Assembly: GCA_922989275.2 (NCBI GenBank)
Contig: OV277858.1
Span: 97,016,794 to 97,080,793 of the forward strand
Length of the DNA stretch: 64,000 nt
Source of the DNA: Gari tellinella
Taxonomy: Eukaryota > Mollusca > Bivalvia > Cardiida > Psammobiidae
Direction of reading: 5' to 3'
Part shown: positions 22,949 to 34,170 of the stretch, one piece after another
Layout: each line of letters starts with the position of its first letter
How positions within the stretch are numbered: position 1 is the stretch's first letter
Translations under genes and position numbers: made by a program
Notes under the pieces: model-generated
Databases searched by the model: none
What the model was told of the DNA's origin: nothing
What the model saw: the letters and a program-made list of their open reading frames with translations, nothing else

Positions 22949-23694
22949 ATTTCCAGCAAAACGCATGATATGACCACTCATTATAATCGCCTCGAAGAGA
23001 CGATTTGACATGTAGTTACGACATAGGTTTCGGTGGACACATAATGGAAAACATTGTTGAAAACGTTCTATCTACTCATTCTTGGGACCCTTGAGATGGC
23101 TTTCTGGGGCCGAGGCTATGATAGGAAAGTTAGGCATCAGTAAATAATATCTGGACATGGTGTTAACACTCCAAATACATTTATTGTGTCTGTTTCAACA
23201 TTTTAGACTCCAAAAATGTTTCAACAAATATTTTAATACTCCCTAAGACAAGAATCTTAAAAAAAGTTTACTAAATTATTAAGTTCTTTTAAATTCGATT
23301 TGACTTGCATTGTCTCAGAGCCATGCCATGGCAAAACCAGCCTTATTGCATTGTAACATTGTACAGACCAAGCAATGTTGTCATCCAAGGCTCTGTATCT
23401 TAGTGTAGGTCACCAGCCGCATCGACATTGACACGACGGCTGATCTAGATCTACACTGTTTGCAATGCATTAAGACAGATTTTCTAATGGCACGGCTCAT
23501 TTCTGAAAAAAGGTGTAAACTTACTCAGCTCATATTTATTTATTACACGATCTAAACAGGTTGACCTTATATTGGGCTGTAAAGTAAATGACATTATAAA
23601 TCAATCACAAGAGAGAGTAAATGAGAGGATTATCTAAATTAGTAGCCCAAATAGCCTGTTTCTATTTTTGAAAACAATTAACAATTTAAATAAA
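22949..23694. other. unclassified
   Basis: An F11-like ACTCATTATAATCGCCTCG lies at about 22,975-23,000, and a decayed F8 hairpin arm at about 23,445. No gene seen. Confidence 0.4.
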
Positions 23695-23935
23695 ACATGT
23701 TGAAAGTAAAGCAGAACGCGCACTAATGATATAGACACTTTTTCTTTCGGAACATAGTTTGGAATTATTTTCTTCAGTGGAGGAATAAATTATGTGTGTT
23801 AAAATGCTTTTCTATGCTAGGATATAGAAACCATTTTCGTATGGTACATATTCTTGACTGTATAAAAATAAATTATTTTATTCAGTAGAAGAATAAATTA
23901 TATACGTAAAAGGGCGTATTTATGGAGTAATGGAT
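23695..23935. mobile_element. F3 MITE, eroded, reversed
   Basis: A beta arm GTTGAAAGTAAAGCAGAACG at 23,699, and a terminus AGGGCGTATTTATGGAGTAA then TGGATTAA, which is the reverse complement of the F3 left end at 38,332. Confidence 0.5.
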
Positions 23936-24107
23936 TAAATAGGAAGACACTATTCTGTAGATGGAATAGGCTGAACATAAGTGAAATAGCTTCACAGCAC
24001 GACACTGTCAAGTACACTCTAACTATATGTAAATTAATAAAACATTTCATATATAAATATGAACATTGAACCCTTATTTTTTTTATCATGGCTAGACTAG
24101 TATTTCG

Positions 24108-24275
24108 CAAACAGTTTGAATCGAGATCAGACGTCGCGTAAGGCGGCGTCTGATCTGGGTCCAAAACGTTTGCCATCTGGGTTTAAGTTTCTTTCATTAG
24201 AAACATTGAAAATCTGAGTTGAATATTTTTGTAGACGACAATTTCAAAGCAGACATTATCAAGGTAGGGTAAGGG
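24108..24275. mobile_element. F2 MITE, partial
   Basis: Hairpin at 24,108-24,177 (GATCAGACGTCGCGTAAGGC tip), then a GCAGACATTATCAAGGTAGG right module. Confidence 0.6.
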
Positions 24276-24432
24276 TTTTTGGAGACAGTCAGACATTAGG
24301 CCTGCGAAATCGTTTATAATGTCAGCAGGATTCGACAACATGGCTATGAAAACGGAACTCAATTTGCTCTGGTCGGAATTGCTTTCAACTGGGAATTTGT
24401 CAGTATAGAACATTAGATTGAGTCCTTTTTAG

Positions 24433-24639
24433 CCCCTTTACTGCCTTACCGCAAGTGCAATAGTAATTTGCGAATAGTTTGGATTCTGATTAGACGCCGC
24501 GTCACGCGGCATCTAATCAGAATCCAAACTGGTTGGCATTAATTTAAGTATTTCTTTAGTCAAAATACATACAATATGATTTAGAGAAATAAAACAAGAC
24601 GATAATTGTTTGAAATTGACGCCATGGCAGTGAAAAGTG
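24433..24639. mobile_element. F2 MITE with alpha hairpin
   Basis: Termini CCCCTTTACTGCC / GGCAGTGAAAAGTG, right flank TTAA. The hairpin tip GACGCCGCGTCACGCGGCAT is close to perfect. Confidence 0.75.
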
Positions 24640-24643
24640 TTAA

Positions 24644-25574
24644 ATTTAGATAGCAATATCATTTGAACAGCACGCGCACGTGGGAATAAATGAAACGACT
24701 AAACAACACGTAGAGCCATTTGGAGATATCGAAATGGTTTTGAAACATAAACATGTCTTTCACGACCATTTAATAAACACGGAATCAAATGCAGGACCAA
24801 TAATGTGGAAATCAATATATAGCAGTCCCGAACATTTGATAGAAACCTTAACATAATTCAAAGCAAATCTATACACTGAATAGATTAGTGGTTTGTTTAA
24901 CATGGGATTTCCCTTAAACAATATTTTCCGTTTAGTGTATATCTTGAAGGCAATATGGAACAGTAGAAAATAACGTAAAACATCTAATGAAGGGGATCGC
25001 ATTGAGAGAATCATTTGCAACAATTAGTTTTTGAGTATTATTTGTTCAAAGTTTAGTTGTTATTTTTAATGCAAAGTGGGGTAATTTGGAAGATCGCCTT
25101 TTCAACGAATGATTGTATATAAACTGCTAAAGAGTTAACCCACCAGATTTGCGATATTTTGTTGCTTGCTGCTTTTTCAACATTATTGCTAACGTCTCGT
25201 TCATTACTTATAAAGCAGTTAAAATAAAAGAAAAGCTATGGAAAAAATACATTTTTATAGGAAAAATGAAAATGACATACAGAACAATGAATACAAAAAG
25301 AACATGCATTTCTGCTAAGTTATTTATAATACAGTAAGTTCTAAGTCTAGGTGTAGTTTAAATGTAATTTAATACAAGGTATCGTACAATTGTCCGTGTA
25401 GAATTATATTTTCTGTATTATTACATGCTTTTTTATATCCCATGCTAGTTTCAATGAGTTATTTAACCCGGTTATTGACGGCACGTTTTTCTTTGTTTTG
25501 CATAGAAATATATATCGTATTATTTCTAAAAACAAAATATTAAGTTTGAAGTCATTTTGATCGGTTCCAAAAGT
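24644..25574. other. no recognisable feature
   Basis: Several short frames without protein character. AT-rich sequence up to the start of the large tandem duplication. Confidence 0.45.
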
Positions 25575-25688
25575 ACATATATTATTACTATTATGTGTGG
25601 GTTATATTTTACCAATTTACCTGAAATGTATGTTATTATTGGCTTCATTTTACAACACTCCCAAAATAAATGAGCAAACGTTTCTTCT

Positions 25689-25842
25689 TAAGGAATAATT
25701 CGAATATTTATTGTATTCATGGAGGTATGAAAAAAACACCTGGTCACACTGTATGAAACCGCGAAGCGGTTTCATACAAAAGTGTGACCAGGTTTTTTTT
25801 CATACCTCCATGAATACAATAAATATTCCGAATTATTCCTTA
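25689..25842. repeat. F13 long hairpin (unit 1 only)
   Basis: A palindrome of about 154 bp. TAAGGAATAATTCGAATATT pairs with AATATTCCGAATTATTCCTTA, and the tip is GAAACCGCGAAGCGGTTTC. It begins an insertion (about 25,691-26,173) absent from unit 2. A second, degenerate TTTCATGGAGTTATGAAA lies near 26,098. Confidence 0.75.
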
Positions 25843-26199
25843 TAATTTAATATCACTTCTGAATTTAAGAAAGTAGTTGAATAGAGAATCTAAGGCGAAT
25901 GTTCTTTTTTTAACGCTTTTAAAACGTAGGTTGTAGTCCCTCCGCCATATATATTTTCCGCCAAAACGCGTCGTTGTTATGTAGTAACGTCGACGTCAAT
26001 GATGTCATTTGGCATCCTGCTTCATGCAGCGCTTGTGAAGAGCAGTTGGACTAAGAGCAAGTAGTCCTGACAAGGCGTGGCCTGAATTTTATTATTTTCA
26101 TGGAGTTATGAAACAAAAATTATAGCCAATCACAGCTAACCAAATGTAATGAAAACAAACATTATTAAATTATATGATTATGAAAAAAAGTGCATACAT

Positions 26200-26970
26200 T
26201 AATATTAACAATCGCCCCATTCAATTCCATTAACAAAAAGTGTGTTCATTTCATATAAACACCAATTTTCGAGAGGGCGGGACTTGTGGAAAAGTTTCGA
26301 AGTGGAGGCGGGGCATATGCAGTTTTCATTCGCGAATTAATCTTTGGAACTTGGGGCAGCAAACATTTGGCGGATTTTTCAAAATTTGTTCTCAACCGAT
26401 CTATGCCTTCTATTCCTATTAGTGGAAACCATGATTCCCGACTAATATTCTTCTTTATAAATGAGATAAATTGCAAGAAAATTGACATATGATAAGAATC
26501 TACCTTATAAACAGCGGCCTATATCTGCGTTTCTTTATGACAATAAAACCCCGATATATTTATCCTACTTTAAAATTACGTCACTTATAATGACGTCATA
26601 AATCGGCATTTTTCGCGCCAAACTGTCAAGTTGTTGACAATGGAACTTATTTTTTCTGCTTTCGAATGTACACAGATTCAGTAAATCGGTCATGGCTGTT
26701 CCTTATAGGGTACACATTATTCGTGTTATCGACCTCTAATATGGATTAAACATACATGCGTGCTGACAAAATGTTTATTTAATGTTAGAAATTACAGCAA
26801 ATATATCATAAATATAAGAAATGAACTGATTTTTTTCGGCGTTCAAGCGAAATGAACGACAGAAAATTATCGGCAAATTTACCATGAATCGCTAGCGCGA
26901 TTCATGGTATTTGCCAAATTTTCTGTCGTTCATTTCGCTTGAACGCCGAAAAAAATCAGTTTATTTCTTA
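26200..26970. mobile_element. F13 hairpin element (unit 1 only)
   Basis: An insertion relative to unit 2. Its left part (GCCCCATTCAATTCC, GGGCGGGACTTGTGGA) is the reverse complement of sequence at 36,140-36,230. It has TGACGTCATAAATCGGC with CGCGCCAAACTGTCA near 26,590-26,630. It ends in a 155-bp palindrome, 26,816-26,970 (tip ATGAATCGCTAGCGCGATTC). No protein recognised. Confidence 0.6.
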
Positions 26971-27220
26971 AGTATCTTTGATTTTCATTTTAAATAGTAA
27001 TGTATTCGTTTTAATTTTCTATGTACCAAGCTAACTGAAATCGACTGTATCATGCCTGACATATGTCTCTAGTTCAGTTAAAACCATACATAAATGTGTG
27101 GATTTCTTGACTAGACGGATAGCAAAAAAAAAAGATTTGTGTACATAACAGATCTTCGGAGTGGGTCCCGAGAATTTTCGGAAGGTCACATAATCGATAC
27201 GAGCGGCGACAATTCATATA

Positions 27221-27466
27221 CAGTAGAAAATCTGTTATTCTTTCCCAATAAACGCGTTTACACTAAAACTATTATTTGCAGTACAAACAGTTTGGAGCCA
27301 GATCAGACGCCGGGTAACCTGGCGTCTGATCAGGCTCCGAACTGTTTGCCACCAAGATAAACAAGAATTATCAGAATTTTCCAAAAGTTGTTCTTTTCTA
27401 CGTTTTAGTGTTTTGCGTTTGCGTACGTTTGCGTTTAAACGGGATAGCATAACAGATTATCCACTG
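27221..27466 (-). mobile_element. F1 MITE with known empty site
   Basis: 246 bp. Unit 2 at 41,524-41,535 reads ATTCATATACACTG without the element; here TA stands on each side. This shows that insertion duplicates TA and that the element begins CAG and ends CTG. Confidence 0.95.
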
Positions 27467-28549
27467 TACACTGTGTGTGCCGTCATCAGTCTGTATGAAT
27501 AGTATTTAGCGAATATCCATTGATGAGTTGTCTCTCTTTGATTGAAAATGCAAATTGTTCCCACCAACAATAGCTATGACGTCATCGACGAGTGTGTATA
27601 GGATATGTTAATGAGCTTTTACCGAGTATCTCCGTAAACTTTCGTCAATATAAACAACCTGGATTGAAAACTCGACTTGCTTCCACAAATTTCACAGTTT
27701 GAAGCCAATATTGCCTCAAAAGTCACCACATTCTACTCCTTTTTATATGTAACGATTACGAGTGCAACAAATTTCATTTTAGGAAAATGCTGATTTTTGT
27801 AATTTGCAATATTATTTAATCGTCATATTGTGTCATTTATCTAAATCGTTTCATTATATCGTCTATCTAACACAATGAGCACTAGCACTAGCAACGAACG
27901 TACTCGTCATTTACAAACTAGTAAGTTTGTCATAAGCCAACTGTGTAGAACTCACAATTTGCTAAGCATTTAAGGGTGTACACCTTCAAATGTCTCAATG
28001 CATCGACCCTATCAGTTTCCCCTTTTATAACTTTCCACAGTTTTGTACAGCAGATCTACAAACAAAATTGGCAGGAGCTGTAGATAGAGGTCAATTCTTC
28101 AGATTATAATGAGATTTACACAGATAAATGCCAAGCGGGACTTTAAAGATGGCCTGCAATTCCATGCACAAATCAAGTTATTGAAGTTTGATAGCAGAAA
28201 TACTGGTACGAGCTTCAGACTGTTTTGAACTGATTAGACGCCGCGAATCGTTGGTCTGATCATAACATAATCTGTTCATAAAAGCGACTTGAGTCCATAA
28301 GATTATTAAAGGATTTTTTGTTTGCTGTGGTTAACTACAGCCGATGTAAACTAAGATTGTATTCGATTTCTTCTATGTATTCGTTCGGATGTAGGAAGAT
28401 AATGTGCATGGTACATGCGAGTGCGAATTATGAATGGCCAAAAGTGGTATCTGGAGCAATCTGCAGATATCGATATTAGTTGATTAACGGACATGTGTTC
28501 AGTATCCTGTAAATAAACAAAGTTTTTGTAGCTAAATATAGAATAACTA
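27467..28549. other. unit sequence without a gene
   Basis: Holds TGACGTCATCGACGAG near 27,590, an F8-like segment near 27,880-27,930 (GTACTCGTCATTTACAAAC) and a decayed alpha hairpin at about 28,217-28,262. The unit 2 counterpart keeps an 81-codon frame (41,940-42,185) that a deletion breaks here, so I do not call a gene. Confidence 0.4.
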
Positions 28550-28752
28550 CAGTAAAACCTATATATTATGACCACTGGAAAGAAGACCAATTGGTTCTAA
28601 TTACGACAGGTGACAGCTTAAAGCAAGGTGAACGTAAAACTGAAAGCTCATCTTGCTTTAATCATCCTCTTGTGGTAAATACCTTATAATTGACATAATT
28701 TTGTGATCGTAATAGAACGGATGTCGTAAAAGAGAAGTAATAGAAAGGTGTA
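28550..28752. mobile_element. F5 MITE
   Basis: Left end CAGTAAAACCTATATATTAT, inner GACAGGTGACAGCTTAAAGC with a weakened return arm, right end mutated (AGAAAGGTGTAACG). In unit 2 this element is split by a LINE. Confidence 0.65.
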
Positions 28753-28914
28753 ACGTAACTAGAAATACAACAAAATATCTTTACAACAAACTGTTTGGAA
28801 CCTGTTTGACATCAGATTTTTATAGACTTACATTAATTGTATTTGCCCTTCTACATATTCAAAGAGAACAACAAGCAGTATTTTCGCCACTGTACAAGTA
28901 AATGGACTCGATTA

Positions 28915-29138
28915 AGGACACTTACTATAACGATCATATAAAATCGAATCTCGCTATCTCGAAATTGCTGCTTAAGTCGAATTTACCCGTATTTCTAAGT
29001 TAGAACGTGGCTTAGCCACGTTTTAACTTTGAACATACGGTCATTTGCGACCTTTGCGAGCTCAATTTGTCAAAATGCAACTAAAACGTTACGACTAGTT
29101 CGACTCACTTGTGGTTTCGAGATATCGAAGTTTTACTG
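28915..29138. mobile_element. F6 MITE-like element
   Basis: The hairpin AAGTTAGAACGTGGCTTAGC / CACGTTTTAACTTTGAA lies at about 29,000-29,035. The right end is ATATCGAAGTTTTACTG followed by TA. Confidence 0.65.
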
Positions 29139-29362
29139 TACATTTAACAATTCATTACAAACATTGACGTTTGAGGGAGACAGCCTTAAAATGAATCTTT
29201 ACAATCGTTAAAAACTTCCTGTAAGATTTGACATAGTAGTAAACACAGACTTGCTCTGCGGGTATTGCTTCCTACTGGGAAATGATCGAGATGAAATATT
29301 ATATTCTTTCTTGTTTAATTTTGGATTGCAGCAAGATAATGTGAACGGTACACGCATGCGTA

Positions 29363-29609
29363 CAGTGGAGAATCTGTTATTCTTTCCCGTTTAAACGCAA
29401 ACGTACGCAAACGCAAAACACTAAAACATAGAAAAGTACATCTTTTTGGACAATTCTGATAATTCTTGTTTATCTTGGTGGCAAACAGTTTGGAGCCTGA
29501 TCAGACGCCGGGTTACCCGGTGTCTGATCTGGCTCCAAACTGTTTGCACTGCAAATAATAGTTTTAGCGTAAACGCGTTTATTGGGAAAGAATAACAGAT
29601 TCTCCACTG
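29363..29609 (+). mobile_element. F1 MITE, full length
   Basis: 247 bp, TA flanks. Its right-hand neighbour sequence (29,612-29,720) reappears inverted inside the chimeric element at 47,066. Confidence 0.9.
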
Positions 29610-29670
29610 TAAATGAAAAATGAGAAAGGTGTCACCCAGGGCAAACTGGTGATATCGATAGTGTTTGAAA

Positions 29671-29870
29671 CCTTATTCTGGCGAAATGAAGTCCGCCTTG
29701 AAATAATCGTCTGTAAAATCGATGGGATTCAGATATATGCATTTTTAAATTGAAGAAACTTAAAAACGATTGTCAAACATGTTTGATCCAGATCATACGT
29801 TTCGCTACGCGGCGTCTTATCTGGATTAACACTGTTTGCAAATACAAGTGTGACAATGGGCAGAATAAGA
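29671..29870. mobile_element. F2b MITE with decayed hairpin
   Basis: Left CTTATTCTGGC and right GGGCAGAATAAG termini. Hairpin eroded (GATCATACGTTTCGCTACGC). The left half is deleted in unit 2. Confidence 0.6.
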
Positions 29871-29972
29871 GTTGATCTCAAAGACATGTTCAGTGAACAT
29901 GAAATATACAAGCAATCAAAGTGGTACTCAATATATGGTAGAAGATATATGCATTTGAGATTTAATCATTAA

Positions 29973-30173
29973 CCCATTTGAGCTGAGTGGATTATGCCAT
30001 ACTTATACATATTGGATTAGTCCATTTTTGATCTAAGGAGTTTCTGATCTAAATTTTCATTTTCGCTTTGTTTTTATATTTGAATTACTATCAGCAAACA
30101 ATATTGACTCTGATCAGACGCCGCATGATGCTGTTTGTCCATGAACATTGATAGAATGATAGGCACAAATTGG
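29973..30173. mobile_element. F7 MITE, one hairpin arm deleted
   Basis: TTAA on both sides (29,969-29,972; 30,174-30,177), left end CCCATTTGAGC. The hairpin keeps GACTCTGATCAGACGCCGC but lacks most of the return arm. The intact form is at 58,018. Confidence 0.7.
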
Positions 30174-30182
30174 TTAATATTT

Positions 30183-30240
30183 GCTTAACTCTTTTACCGC
30201 CATAGGATCAGACGCCGCGTAACGCTCACCCTTAGCTATT
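30183..30240. repeat. F2 fragment
   Basis: TTAACTCTTTTACCGCC runs directly into GATCAGACGCCGCGTAACGC, i.e. a left end joined to half a hairpin. Confidence 0.5.
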
Positions 30241-30550
30241 TGAGGTCCTCCTCTGTTCTAAAGAAAGCAAAAGGCATGAAATAGAGATAAATACGCTACA
30301 GTTAATCCAGGCATCTGTCTTTTAAATTAATGCAAGGAATGCAGAAAGGACATGCAACATACAGACAGAACTTGCAAATGTGCTACATGAACAAGGCAAT
30401 ACTGTTTGTTTTAAATACAGAAGACATATTTGAAGTCACACAAGATTTTTTTCAGTTAGGGGATCACCAAGTTTCAGATGAGACGGTGAATGAAAAACAA
30501 AGAAGGTGCCATGACACTAGCCGGATAATACCAGGATCCAATGTTATAAA

Positions 30551-30712
30551 GAGTTTGAATTGAGTCTGAGACCGATCTCAAACATTTGTTTGGTCATACA
30601 TGAGCGAAAGCTCAAATCTGACCAATCGAATGCTTGAAAACGATCTCAGACATTTAGCTAAAATCTAACTAATCAAATGCCTGAGAACGGCCTCAGACAC
30701 AATTCAAACTTT
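30551..30712. mobile_element. F14 MITE inserted in the pseudogene
   Basis: Terminal inverted repeats AGTTTGAATTGAGTCTGAGA / CTCAGACACAATTCAAACT, flanked by 7-bp TTATAAA at 30,544-30,550 and 30,713-30,719. Inner stem GAGCGAAAGCTC. It splits the reading frame. Confidence 0.65.
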
Positions 30713-30826
30713 TTATAAACTTGAAGCCAGTGCTATCCAGACTATTTTAGACAAAGAGGTTTCCGATGTCCAGGTAGGAAGTCTCACAAAGAATGACTTC
30801 ATACTCAGTCTTGTGAATCTACAATA

Positions 30827-31060
30827 CTCCCTCTGAACATCAACGCCAAATGTGAGACAAAGATTTTTTTGTGTTGTTCGGAGGGATTCGATAAAGGGAG
30901 GGAAAATATCTTAAGAGTTCTGAGCAGGACTTGGCTTAGATTTGCAAGCAGCTTAAATCAAGATCAGACGCTGCGTAACACGGCGTCTGATCTGGATAAA
31001 GCTGTTTTCCAATCGTCAATATATTTTTGTCAAATAACCAATATGTAACTTTGAGAAAAA
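30827..31060. mobile_element. F4 MITE, diverged
   Basis: Left end CAATACTCCCTCTGAAC, an inner TTGTTCGGAGGGATTCG, and an alpha hairpin CAAGATCAGACGCTGCGTAA / CGGCGTCTGATCTGG at about 30,958-31,010. It interrupts the pseudogene. Confidence 0.55.
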
Positions 31061-31620
31061 AGCAGTAGACGACCATTTTAAGCAAACGATACCAGCCATT
31101 GAATTCGGCTCTGATGACATCCATGGAGATTTCAAGATTGAGGTCGGTGAGTAACTTAGTGGTAGTGATTATCGGCCAGCGTTTATCACTAAAATATGGG
31201 ATGGTTTTAAAAATGAAAGCACCTGATTTGACCATCATAGACTGAACTATGCGATTACATAAAAATGGAAGACAGCGACCTCAAAAAGTTTGTTAATAAG
31301 GCAACTATTTTACAAACAGCATTATAGTAAGGAAAAACTACAAACACTATAGAAATGAGGAATTAGAGGAGCTATAAGAGTTGTATTCAGTGGTCATGCT
31401 GATATCTGGAACATCTCCATAGATGTTGACAAGACCATGGGGAGGATTGTGAACAATGCGTCAGGAAACAAATGCCATATTTTGGCAAACGAACAAACTG
31501 GCGTCAGACAATTCCACTTACCGGAGATCCCAAAACAAACATGTGTGCAATTTAAGATCTACTATAAATTGTACTTGAAGAATCCTAAGATACCAACATT
31601 TCTATTTTTCAAGTTCGATA

Positions 31621-31740
31621 ACATAGAACAGGGTGAAAGTAAAGCAGGATACACCTTCAGACATTTAGCCTGCTTTGATTTACCATATGCTAGATAAAAA
31701 TCCGAAGATTTCGGAAAAATCCTGAGAAATGGCAGCCTTC
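31621..31740. mobile_element. F9 MITE, partial
   Basis: A beta half-hairpin (GTGAAAGTAAAGCAGGATAC...AGCCTGCTTTGA) is followed by AAATCCTGAGAAATGGCAGCC, the reverse of the F9 terminus at 5,245. Confidence 0.55.
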
Positions 31741-32177
31741 ACTTTGCAATATCTGATGGTCCTTTAGGCCATCTAAATGTAAAACAAGTAACGTGGCAAA
31801 ACCACGAAAACTTGATTTGTTAATGGAGAAATAGTATAATTCTTCAATGTCATAATGGGCACAATATATCATTGAAAGGTAAAACATTGTTTTTACCAAA
31901 GAATAACATCTCTAAGAATATCAAACTGTAGAATTCAAGGATTTGAATATTTTTAGTAAATTCTCAGAAATTTCACATTTCGATAATTTCTTCGGGTTTC
32001 GCCAACAGGACGTGAACAAGTGTTAAAATTATCTAAATCTGTAAAGTAAACCTTTGGAAAAATCATCTCCAAATTTGGAAGAAATCATTTTCTTCTGTTT
32101 TTTTTATTTTTCAGCCGATTCTTCCATTCAAACTCTTTATACCCATCTAGATTGCATAATCCATAAGAACGGCGGTA

Positions 32178-32266
32178 CAGTCTAAAAGACAATAGCGTTT
32201 CCCAATAAACGCGTTTGTTCTTAATTATAACTTCCATAAGTTTGAAAATGTAAAAAAGCCCCACTG
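32178..32266. mobile_element. F1e MITE, internally deleted
   Basis: Termini CAGTCTAAAAGAC and CCCCACTG with TA flanks and the ACGCGTTT...TTATAACTTCCAT arm. The hairpin and long arm are missing, compared with 47,908-48,179. Confidence 0.6.
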
Positions 32267-32268
32267 TA

Positions 32269-32631
32269 CTTCTTGACAGTGTTGTCGGCATTCGACTGTA
32301 GCAAAAATCCGCTCATTTTGACGGCCACATTATCCTGTTCCTGCCCATGAACACCAACCTGCTGAAGCTGATTACGTTTCATCCCTTTTATACCAACACC
32401 TGTCACACAATATAAAACCATGATCAAAATGTTTTCAATGCCAGCATGTCAAAAGTTAGTTGATTCCTATTAATCACAACATCTGTTTTGTACAAGTTCA
32501 CTACGTCAGTAATAAATGGTTTGTACCTTCCCTCCGTATTGGTAAAACACGTCCAAAAAGGAGCGCTTCTCCAAAAAGGAAGAATGACTGTGCATTTTGC
32601 ATTTTCAATAACAATTTTTCTGAAACAGTCC
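32269..32631 (-). pseudogene. YR (DIRS-like) retrotransposon fragment
   Basis: On the minus strand the frames 32,633-32,424 and 32,427-32,221 give, in order, KCTVILPFWRSAPFWTCF and then SNADNTVKKYSGAFLHFQ. The first resembles the end of the RT/RNase H region of DIRS/Ngaro-type elements. The second resembles the start of a tyrosine recombinase core-binding domain. The order fits such an element. No catalytic Arg-His-Arg-Tyr part is present, a stop separates the pieces, and an F1e element abuts the recombinase piece. Assignment by motif memory only. Confidence 0.4.
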
Positions 32632-33680
32632 ACGCCAAAGGTGAGACAAAGACTTATGTGGGTTGTTCGGAGGGATTCGCTAAAGGGAGGGAAAATATCT
32701 TAAGAGTTCTGAGCAGGACTTGGCTTAGATTTGCAAGCAGCTTAAATCAAGATCAGACGCTGCGTAACACGGCGTCTGATCTGGATAAAGCTGTTTTCCA
32801 ATCGTCAATATATTTTTGTCAAATAACCAATATGTAACTTTGAGAAAAAAGCAGTAGACGACCATTTCGACCATTTTAAACAAACGATACCAGCCATTGA
32901 ATTCGGCTCTGATGACATCCATGGAGATTTCAAGATTGAGGTCGGTGAGTAACTAAGTGGTAGTGATTATCGGCCAGCGTTTATCACTAAAATATGGGAT
33001 GGTTTTAAAAATGAAAGCACCTGATTTGACCATCATAGACTGAACTATGCGATTACATAAAAATGGAAGACAGCGACCTCAAAAAGGTTGTTAATAAGGC
33101 AACTTTTTTTACAAACAGCATAATAGTAAGGAAAAACTACAAACACTATAGAAATGAGGAATTAGAGGAGCTATAAGAGTTGTATTCAGTGGTCATGCTG
33201 ATATCTGGAACATCTCCATAGATGTTGACAAGACCATGGGGAGGATTGTTAACAATACGTCAAATAAAATGGTACCAGGAAACAAATGCCATATTTTGGC
33301 AAACGAACAAACTGGCGTCAGACAATTCCACTTAACGGAGAACCCAAAACAATTATGTGTGCAATTTTAGATCAACTATAATTTGAACTTGAAGAATCCT
33401 AAGATACCAACATTTCTATTTTTCAAGATCGATTACTTAAAGCAGGTTGAAAGTAAAGCAGTATGCACATTCAGACATTTAGCTTGGTTTGAACTACCAT
33501 ATGCTAGATGAAAATCCGAAGATTTCGGAAAATTCCTGAGACTTTGCAATAACAGATGGTCCTTAAAGCCATCTAAACCCATGTATAAAACAAGTAATGT
33601 AACACAACCACGAAAACCTGTTTTGTTAATGGTGATATAGTATAATTTTTCAATGTCATAATGGGCACAATATAACACTG
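32632..33680 (+). repeat. second copy (block b) of 30,848-31,9xx
   Basis: From CGCCAAAGGTGAGACAAAGA onward it repeats the F4 hairpin, pseudogene pieces and beta/F9 segment of 30,848-31,870. It shares several variants with unit 2 rather than with block a (for example AATAAAATGGTACCAGGAAA). Confidence 0.8.
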
Positions 33681-33710
33681 GATCCAAGAAATCCCCAACG
33701 GCACTATTCT

Positions 33711-33957
33711 AGTGAAATGGAGATGTTATTCTTTCCCGTTTAAACGCAAACGTACGCAAACGCAAAACACTAAAACGTAGAAAAGAACAACTTTTGGACA
33801 ATTCTAATATTTCATGTTTATCTTGGTGGCAAACAGTTTGGAGCCTGATCAGACACCGGGTTACCCGGCGTCTGATCTGGCTCCAAACTGTTTGCACTGC
33901 AAATAATAGTTTTAGCGTAAACGCGTTTATTGGGAAAGAATAACAGATTCTCCACTG
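33711..33957 (+). mobile_element. F1 MITE, hybrid left end
   Basis: The right half and TA are standard. The left end reads AGTGAAATGGAGATGTTATT, identical to the left edge of the interrupted F1b element at 48,207, while the right flank matches that of the F1 element at 49,023. It is a recombinant of the two. Confidence 0.8.
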
Positions 33958-33974
33958 TACATGTAAGCGCGGCC

Positions 33975-34138
33975 TCTATACAATTTGCAAACCGTTTTGA
34001 TCTTGATCAGACGTCTCGTGACGCGGCGTCTGAGCTGGATTCGAACGGTTTTAACTTTTCTTCAGTTTTAAGCACCTTGACTTTTTGTCGCAGACGATAT
34101 AATTTAAAGCAGACAAATCAGTATGATATTAGGGCTAA
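33975..34138. mobile_element. F2c MITE
   Basis: Hairpin GATCTTGATCAGACGTCTCG / ACGCGGCGTCTGAGCTGG, then GCAGACGATATAATTTAAAG and right end AGTATGATATTAGGGC. Paired with 49,286-49,460. Confidence 0.6.
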
Positions 34139-34170
34139 CTCGTTTACAGACAAAAATGACGGCTTGAGCT

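Larger units (their letters stand above)
30330..31620 (+). pseudogene. decayed coding sequence, unrecognised protein
   Basis: Pieces with protein character follow one another on the plus strand: 30,330-30,550 (includes MNKAILFVLNTEDIFEV and EKQRRCHDTSRIIPGSNVI), 30,713-30,820 (includes SDVQVGSLTKNDFILSLVN), about 31,085-31,230 (includes EFGSDDIHGDFKIEVG) and 31,355-31,620 (includes VFSGHADIWNISIDVDKTM and HILANEQTGVRQFHL). MITEs F14 and F4 separate the pieces, and stops and frameshifts interrupt them. The same blocks occur at 45,608-46,905, and the last two again at 32,860-33,420. I do not recognise the family. Either a host gene fragment or part of an unknown element. Confidence 0.4.
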
